This document shows, piece by piece, positions 57,116 through 64,000 of a DNA stretch of 64,000 nt. The translations under genes were made by a program, and so were the position numbers. The stretch's first letter is position 1; each line of letters begins with the position of its first letter. The notes under the pieces are model-generated. The model was not told the origin of the DNA. It searched no databases and saw only the letters and a program-made list of their open reading frames with translations. This stretch comes from Anseranas semipalmata (lineage: Eukaryota > Chordata > Aves > Anseriformes > Anseranatidae), in NCBI GenBank assembly GCA_013399115.1, contig VXAA01006527.1, positions 269,082-333,081 of the forward strand, written 5' to 3'.

Positions 57116-58329
57116 CCTCTCTAATAAGAGAGCCATAGAGTAGGGGGTTTGGTACCAACCATCCACTTCACACCCTCGCTCCCTGAAAGCTTCATTTTCT
57201 GTGCTCTCTTTTCCTTTGAGGAATAAAGTCTGGTTTCCACCTTTCTACTTACAACTTTGGTCCAGGCGGCTCCTCTCTGACTCAGGTGCATTCTCTCTGC
57301 CAGTAGCCAAGCCTGACATTTCTACTCGCCTCTTTATGCTCCTCTACTCCACAACCAATAGATTAAAACAAAATTAGCTTCCATCTTTGCCGCCAGCCCT
57401 TTCCTTCCTGCTGACATGCAGACTCCGCCAGCTTGTTCTTGCCCTGCTCAGCTCCAATGCCAAAATGTCCCCAATTACCAAAGAATCCCATATATCCTGC
57501 TCTGTGTGTGATCACTCCTACACCATTATCTTGCCGCTCAATTCATAGCCTCTGCCTGGAAGCAGCAGTAAACCTGTCTCAAAGTGCCACTTTACATCCA
57601 CATTGAGTCTCCTTGGTCTCCAGAGGAGTGTCTCAGCTCACAGTCACCTTCCTGCTATGCCATTTATAGAGATATGTGTGTGCACAAACAGCTCCTTTCC
57701 TTGCATGCCAGATGAGATGAATATCTTATGTTGCTTACATAGCCTCATAAACAGGTATTTTCCCAGGCCACTGTGTTGCTTTGCATGATTAGAAAGAGCT
57801 GACTTAAACATATTCAAATGCTTGCATGGACTAGTCACAGTACGCTGTGTGGAGCTGTTGTGATTTTTATCCTCCATATATCCAAATTGTCCTGGACAAA
57901 GACGCCATGTCTGTAAAATGGAAAGGAGCAAGATCAAAACTTATCTTGGGTTTTTGGGTTTGGGTCATTGCTGGGGCTTAGTGCGGAGGGATAAAAAGAT
58001 CAGCCCCAAATAATTTATGCGTTCAGCCCAAAGACTGAATTCCTCGTAGCTTCCCAGTTCATCCAAAATGTACCAGTGTAGGGAGAAATTAAAGTTGTGC
58101 TGCTCTATCTGCCCTACTTCAACACTCTTCACACTAGGTAAGGCAAGCCAACTCTTCACTTCACCTTGAACAGTTTCATTGTCCTGGTTGTAGGCCACCC
58201 AAGGCAGTGACAGTTCTTCACCAGAACCTTTCCAATCTCCTGGATAAGGAGTGGTGGAACAGCAGTTCTTCTGGACGCTGGTGGAGCAGAGGACTGAGCA
58301 CCAAGCTGATCTCCCATCACGGCACTGTC
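57116..58329. other. Non-coding stretch, nothing recognised
   Basis: Mixed to AT-rich DNA. A 77-codon reverse frame (58198-57965) begins with GTG and is unfamiliar. No exon is supported. The part to about 57.5 kb may include more of the decayed LINE. Confidence 0.35.
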
Positions 58330-58760
58330 CCAGGCAGACATACCGGCTGACAAACCTCCACGCTGCCGCCTACTGCGAGCAGCAGCGATGTCAGGAGCAA
58401 GCAGCCGCTCCTCCAAGGTCTCCCAGCCCCAGCTGCGCCCACCTGGCCAGGCGTGGCCGTGGGAGGGCTCGTTCCGCACCGGCAGCAGTCGGTCAGGCCT
58501 GCGGCAGGTGCTCGCTGGGCTGCCTCTTGGGGCCTTGCCGAGATCGCGACGCACTGGTCCAGCGAAAGTGGCAGGGGATGCCGGAAAGCCAGACCGGCAC
58601 GGCAGGGCACCGCACGGGCAGCGCATCGCTCCTGGCCCGGCGCTCCAGCCGCGAAGTCACCCGTCACGTCCGGCTCCAGGCCCTGCCGCTGCAAGCTCCC
58701 TCCTCGCCCTCTGCGCTGCGCTCCCCTCCCGCTCCACCCCAACGAGTCCAAGGTCACAGT
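58330..58760. promoter_or_regulatory. CpG-rich islet
   Basis: GC- and CpG-rich, ending just before an AT-rich block at 58.84 kb, the same arrangement as at 20.3-20.9 kb. Frames open on both strands are unfamiliar. Promoter or orphan-island function is possible. Confidence 0.35.
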
Positions 58761-58839
58761 CGCTGGGCCAGGGGCTCCAGAGGAGCTTTGTTTGTTTCAG
58801 ACAAGCCGGGGGAAGCAGACGAGAGAGAGTCAGTCAGTG

Positions 58840-59160
58840 TTATCACAACTAATGCAGCTCATTAGAATTGTTTTAAACTCTGAAAGCAAATGAATATCTA
58901 ATGAGATTTCCCCCCAGGTGTAATTAGCAATAAGCTTTACATTGCTCTAAAAATACCCTCCAATTTTTTGAAAAACTAAATGCAGATAACTGGAAGCTCT
59001 AGTTACACTTAATGAACTGAACAAAGCACATTGAAAACTAAGAATATTTTAATTGTGTTTATTTAGCCTTCAGCAAAGGATCTAAGACATTTTCATAATC
59101 ATCAAATTAATTCCAAAATGCTTCTTTGTAAGTTGTCCAGCTAGCAATGTCGATGTTGAT
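58840..59160. promoter_or_regulatory. AT-rich conserved-element-like block
   Basis: Holds GCTCATTAGAATTG (about 58857), ATCTAATGAG (about 58896), GTGTAATTAGCAATAAGC (about 58918-58935), GTTACACTTAATGAAC (about 59003), TTTTAATTGTG (about 59046) and ATCAAATTAATTCC (about 59101-59114). Six TAAT-type sites, almost no CpG and no repeat character make it the densest such block in the window. Enhancer function is inferred. Confidence 0.42.
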
Positions 59161-60040
59161 CATATACAGTGGACTATTTCCTGATCGGACAGTCAATTTA
59201 CTGAACAACGCATTATTCAAGGACCTGAAGCCATCTCTTCACCAATCTTTCCCTCTCCTTCCTTCCTCCCATGGGCTGTTTAGCGTACAAAAGAGTTTAT
59301 CAACTCAAGAAGAAACACTGCCGTTCTGGTTAGTGAAAATAAACACCATTAGATATCTTCTTCCTTCTGTATTTGCCCCAAAAAGAATAGTGAAGAAAAT
59401 GGTTATTTTTTTTAAAGTTCTCCAGAATTACTACAGTGAGTATTGCCTTTCACATTCACTTCAAATCAATTGGTAAGTTGACTTCATATCACTGAGCGTC
59501 CCAAATGACTGATTTATTTTGGCAACGATCAGCCAGAGCTGTCTAAAACTCTGACCTTTGAAAGGAAAGAAGCTACAGCTTGATACACGTATCATCTTTC
59601 CCTTGAAGAGCTTAGGGCTGGGTCCTGGTTTTGCTTAATTCAGCAAAATATCAGCAAGACACTGTGCCGCAGTTTCTCTACTTCTGGTGATGGCTGCCAG
59701 GCTTTTGAGACGTAGCGCGAGGCGGCCCCTGTTGTGGGCTGGATGCCTCAAACCCACCTTTGTCCGAGGCCGACGCGAACACCCAGCTCGAGCCTCACAG
59801 GAGATGACGGCGATGAGGCAGCACGGCCGTGCCATGGCACCAGGAGACGGGGCGCAGCCCTGCAGCCACCCCACACGGCTCCCAGGGAACGCATCAGTGC
59901 TGCAGCCCTGGAGAGATGCACGTCCGGAGGGCGAGGGGAGCTGCGCAGCTTCTGGCTTCATCTTCCTCAGCTGGAAAGGACAGACTGAGAGTGCCTTGTG
60001 CCAGCTAACGATGCAAAATCAAACTATTAATCGTTTTGTT
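59161..60040. other. Non-coding stretch, nothing recognised
   Basis: AT-rich to 59600, then GC-richer (59690-59950). No exon is recognised. Confidence 0.4.
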
Positions 60041-60568
60041 ACAGAATCACAGAATCATTAGGTTGGAAGAGACCTCCAAGACCACCTAGTCCAACCTATG
60101 ACCTAACACTACCAAGTCCTCCTCTAAGCCATGTCCCTAAGCTCTACATCTAAATGTCTTCTGAAGACCTCCAGGGATGGTGACTCCACCACTTCCCTGG
60201 GCAGCCTGTTCCAATGCCTCACAACCCTTTCAGTAAAGAAGTTTTTCCTAATATCCAACCTAAACCTCCCCTGGCACAACTTAAGCCCATTCCCCCTCAT
60301 CCTATCACCAGACACGTGGGAGAAGAGACCAATCCCCACCTCGCTACAGCCTCCTTTCAGGTACCTGTAGAGATCGATCAGGTCGCCCCTGAGCCTCCTC
60401 TTCTCCAGGCTAAACAACCCCAGCTCCCTCAGCCGCTCCTCGTAGGACTTGTTCTCCAGACCCCTCACCAGCTTCGTTGCCCTTCTCTGGACACGCTCCA
60501 GCACCTCGATGTCCTTCCTGCAGTGAGGGGCCCAAAACTGAACACAGCACTCGAGGTGCGGCCTCACC
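60041..60568 (-). mobile_element. CR1 LINE, 5'-truncated, young-looking copy B
   Basis: Antisense insertion with the 8-bp tail at the left (ACAGAAT then CACAGAAT, 60041-60055). The body is nearly identical to copy A at 25773-26314. By eye, about ten differences occur in roughly 527 aligned bases. It is truncated within about ten bases of the truncation point of copy A, just after GCGGCCTCACC. ORF2 C-terminal sequence is open. Confidence 0.95.
60124..60567 (-). pseudogene. CR1 ORF2 C-terminal remnant (copy B)
   Basis: About 147 codons of the CR1 ORF2 C-terminus are open to the TAG at 60126-60124, with [49 protein letters not shown] and HWNRLP blocks. Only about three residues differ from copy A (within the GDR...RFRL segment). 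Endonuclease and reverse-transcriptase catalytic domains are absent. Confidence 0.93.
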
Positions 60569-61564
60569 TAACTTTTGTTAGGCGGACAAATCCTTCCCTC
60601 GGCCAGGCAAGGGGGCCTTCCCGGGCCTGCTCTCGGGGGCCATGCACAAGCACCTGCCTGTCATTATGGCACTGCAAGCCAGGAAAGCAAGCGCAGAGGA
60701 AGAGCAGGGCGTCCTGTCTCTCATTCCAAACATTCGTACAGCTGTGAGATTTTAACTCAATACTGTTCGCTAGGAGGAGGAGCAAGCAGAGTAATGCAAA
60801 CAGTTTGAGACAAAGAAAGAAAGTCATAGACTAGAAGCCCTGACGAGACCTTTCCTGTGAGCTGTCAGTACTGTTCCACTAGGAAATTCAAAATCCCACT
60901 GATAACTCAGTCCCGCAGACTCCCCTACATCTCCTCCACAGAGAGCAGGACCACTGCTTCTTCACAGACGGCCCTTTACCAGCTTCGCCCACGTGCCCCT
61001 GAATAAGCACGGAAGAGCGGGACACGAGAAGGGACTGTGGCAGCTCTCCCTTCTGCTCCTGCTGACTGTGCTTCACCAGCAGCCCCTGGAGCCCGGGCTC
61101 GGGCCAGAGAGCAGCCTCGCTGCGTTTCCTCACACGGCTCCAGGCAGTCAGATCCCATTGATGTCCTCCGTGTCTCCGTGCCCAGCTGCTGGCTTCCTCT
61201 GAAGCACTGCAACGGAGAGTTAATTAATTCTGACCACTCCTAATAGTCTTCCAGGTCACAAATTGGTGATTCAGCTTCATTAATTTGATTTCTAACATTT
61301 CATCCTTCGCACTCTCTGCCCGATTAGGTTCTTGAAATTTAGTTTCAGTAAATGGGATGAGCAAGGCAGAAACTTCCAAAGAGATTTTCCTCACTGGCAT
61401 TTGGAGGACAAGCCACAGCACAGAAGTCCCGGGCCAGCAGCTAGGGCGCGGTCACCTCCATTTTGCAAACTTCTTGACGACGGGGGTAGCATGGCCAGGC
61501 TGCAGTTGAGTCCCTTTGCAAAGGAACCACTGATTCTCCTCTCACTCAGGCCCAAACCCGGAAA
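60569..61564. other. Non-coding stretch, nothing recognised
   Basis: Mixed DNA. The AT-rich word GAGTTAATTAATTCTGACC lies at about 61216. No exon is recognised. Confidence 0.4.
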
Positions 61565-61620
61565 AGCTCCAATGCAAATTGCACCAGAGTAAGACCAGCG
61601 CAGGAGGAAAATCAGACCAC
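61565..61620 (+). repeat. Possible ancient amniote repeat fragment
   Basis: CTCCAATGCAAATTGCACCA then GAGTAAGACCAGCGCAGG and AAAATCAGACC resembles the old amniote repeat text CTCCAATG...AATTACACCAGTGTAA...GAGAATCAGGCCC. It is short and diverged, and the family is uncertain. Confidence 0.35.
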
Positions 61621-63630
61621 AGAACTGAAAAGAACAAAGAACTCATTTTTCTGATAGCATTTTGAAATAAAAGCCGGCATTAATTCGTAGGCGTATGTAA
61701 GCAGAGTATATATACTGAAGAATGCTCTATTCTCTCTATACACGCAATGTCAGAAAAACAAAGAAGGCATGTCAGCTGCGCTCCAGGGGAGCGAGAAGGC
61801 TCTGAGTCACTGAGCACTGTTCCTCGGTCTTACATCATTTCTGGACAGGTCACTGCTATAAGACCCCCTAAAAAAGTGCACTACAGGTGGAGAAATGAAT
61901 ACATTGTTCTATACTTGGGATCTGGGTGGGGTTTAAAAACTAACAGTGATGTTTTTGAAGTGACCCAAAGATCATTATGGCTCCTTCTCTGGCTTTCAGC
62001 TGAGAAGACTGTAAGCGGACATGTTCACATTTGTCTCTCCGTGATAAGATGATTGGAAGAAGGGTAAATGTGCTGCACAGTGGAACAGAATTCTTCCAAT
62101 GACAGACTGAACCCAATTCTTCCTTGGTAGGACCTAATCCTTCCTCCTGTTAAATAAAAGCTTTGGTATACTTCCACATGCCCACTGATCAACGATGTGC
62201 TCACACAAACCATTCCAGCTGGGGAAGGAAGAGCACAGGAATAATATCAGTCATATTCAAAAAGGAGCACCTAATTCTGTGATGCTGGAACTTTCATGAG
62301 GAGGTCAGAGGAAAACTAGAAAATATTCTATGGCCCCAGAAAATTTTACCTTTTGCCTCCATACAGATTACTGAGGAATGTCTTCTTCTACCAGAAGTAA
62401 ACCCAAAATCTTTGTGAACCTCAGCCGGAGCCATGGCTTTTCAGCTGGGTTTGAATCAGAGAGGTGCCTGTGGTTTTGCCACAAAACCACAAGGTGACAC
62501 ACGTTTGGGGATGCTCAATCAGACCTAATCCCAGGTCTGTCACAGCAGAGAGCCGTGAACGCAGGCTGGTCCCACCTGGCTTGTGGTTTCACTGCAAACA
62601 TCACACAGCTCGAGCTACAAAAGGAAACAGATTTCTGAGGCCAAAGGAAACCTTGGGGCGAAGACATTTTCTAGGAAACGAGTTGAAACATGCAGATGTA
62701 CACCCAGAGCAGCGCAACCTGAGAGAGAAAACAAACCCACAGCTGTGGCTGGAAAATAAACCTGCTCTCTCAGCAGCACAGCTTTTCACATCACGGGAGC
62801 CAATGAAAAAGTGCTCGAGTGTTCTCACTGCTCAGACATGTGCAACCTGGACCCTTCGCTGGGCTTATTGTTCCCTTGCAAAAGGCCCATTTAGAGCAAG
62901 CCCAGCAAGCCTGAGAGGGGACGAAGGACAATGGCAATCTCTCCCATTCAGCAGCAGAGGCCTAGGAAATATTTGCTACTCCAGGAGAGCAGCAGAGGCG
63001 CCTTTTCAAAGCTCCCTTTGCTGGGAGCTGAGTGACAGCTGAATCACAGTGCAGCTTTCCAAGAGCCAGACCTCAGTAGCACTGCCAAGAGTGGCCTGTT
63101 GTATTCAGAGCCCCGACACAGCTGCAGTTACTGGGAGGTCCTGCCATTGTCCTCCCCCAGCAGAAAGATGTTTCTGTCCCCCCTTCATAGACCTCCATCG
63201 CTGCCCAGTACAGGCAGGCTGAATGAAAATGTCAGCAGCAAGCATCGAGCAGATGTGAAGGGACCATGCTCTCTGACCTGGATTCACCCATCACGTGGGC
63301 TAGCGCCGCTAGATTGAGAATCGCTTTATACGACAACTTCAGGGGGATGGGACGCTGCCATCTGAAACAGCGTGAATGTGGGGCACAAACCTGAGCAGGG
63401 CAGGAACGGCGCTTCAAGGCAGGCAGGGAGCAAAACCTGCAGGGAGACGTCCGGGAAGAGATCGGCACTGCAAGAGCTGAGCAGGATTTGTGCACTCAGC
63501 GTGTGCTGGAAACTCTCCCCATCCAGTCCCACCCTTCATTTCCACACAGTGCATGCTGGCCACAAACAATTAATACCCTGTTTTTGAAGGGAGCCTGTAG
63601 GCTCCAAATCCAAGCTTTTGTAAAAATAAA
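61621..63630. other. Non-coding stretch, nothing recognised
   Basis: Mixed DNA with an AT-rich part at 61640-61760. A 192-codon forward frame (62464-63042) is unfamiliar. No exon is recognised. Confidence 0.4.
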
Positions 63631-63714
63631 ACTGATAAAAAGTAAGAGTTTTAAGAGGCATTAACAATATAATATGTCCAGGAAGTAAAGATGACAGCCT
63701 GTGGTGTCATTCTG

Positions 63715-64000
63715 TCTGCAGAACAGTAAAGTGAAATTTATTCAAAACAAAACAAAAAAGTGAAAATAACGAGTACAGTTTCACAGTCCAAAATAAATAA
63801 GATGCAGGAAAAAAAAAAAAACAGAACTGAGTAAACTAAGAAAAAGATGCCATAAATGTTCAAAACAAATTTTAAGCAAATACTGTCCCCATTACGTTTG
63901 TGACACTTCCGCAGTGAGTGCTAGAACTGCAGTTCATTAGCCAAGCGCGCACGTTGGGATCCTAAACATTCATCGGAGGTGAATCCAGCCGTCAGACGGC
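63715..64000 (-). other. Candidate 3' end of a reverse-strand transcript
   Basis: On the reverse strand, AATAAA (reverse complement of 63737-63742) follows T-rich sequence with a 14-base T run (opposite about 63808-63821) and a GTTTTGTTTTG element, and is followed by T-rich sequence toward 63720. The stretch to the window edge has no open frame of note and the AT-rich, poly(U)-bearing texture of a vertebrate 3' UTR. If real, the gene body lies to the right of the window. Random AATAAA hexamers are common, so this is tentative. Confidence 0.3.

Noticed and set aside
57965..58198. 77-codon reverse frame in AT-rich DNA with a plausible amino-acid mix
   Set aside because: The first codon is GTG, there are no splice-site or domain clues, and a frame of this length is expected by chance.
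1..64000. tRNA, rRNA, known microRNA hairpins, CRISPR arrays, prokaryotic operons or defence systems
   Set aside because: No tRNA A/B boxes, seed sequences of the well-known microRNAs I could recall, regular direct-repeat/spacer arrays, or bacterial gene organisation were seen. The sequence is vertebrate in character.

Overview
The window reads as vertebrate, and specifically avian, nuclear DNA. The clearest evidence is three CR1 LINE copies that end in the 8-bp ATTCTRTG-type tail typical of avian and reptilian CR1. Other support comes from low overall repeat density, sharp alternation of CpG-rich islets with AT-rich blocks, a few decayed MIR-like SINE remnants and other old amniote-type repeat fragments. 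The species cannot be fixed from sequence alone. No protein-coding host gene, tRNA, rRNA, known microRNA, CRISPR array, operon or prokaryotic feature could be supported.

Layout. Positions 1-5 kb hold CpG-rich patches, the left-edge one probably continuing outside the window. A GAAAAA microsatellite lies at 5.6 kb. From 6 to 13 kb the DNA is non-coding with MIR-like fragments and one strong G-quadruplex motif. From 13.7 to 20.6 kb there is an unusually GC- and CpG-rich cluster, interrupted by AT-rich blocks (15.85-16.28, 17.2-17.4 and, just after it, 20.6-20.96 kb) that look like conserved non-coding elements. From 21 to 50 kb the window is mixed non-coding DNA with one young-looking CR1 copy (25.8-26.3 kb), several more AT-rich blocks (24.7, 28.2, 31.8, 32.6, 36.2, 36.6, 38.8, 39.8, 44.9, 47.1 and 50.2 kb) and a candidate reverse-strand transcript end at 34.3 kb. 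From 50.75 to 52.3 kb lies a larger, broken CR1 with endonuclease and reverse-transcriptase remnants on either side of a 270-base assembly gap. A very old CR1/L3-type reverse-transcriptase relic follows at 56.4-57.1 kb, then further AT-rich blocks at 55.0 and 58.8 kb. A second young-looking CR1, about 98% identical to the first, lies at 60.0-60.6 kb. At the right edge an AT-rich stretch with a reverse-strand AATAAA could be the 3' end of a gene lying to the right.

Interpretation. The whole window fits an intergenic or intronic region, plausibly a regulatory desert near a developmental gene, but conservation and enhancer activity are inferred from base composition and motif density only. The only protein-coding sequence recognised is transposon-derived. 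No undescribed biological system could be supported.
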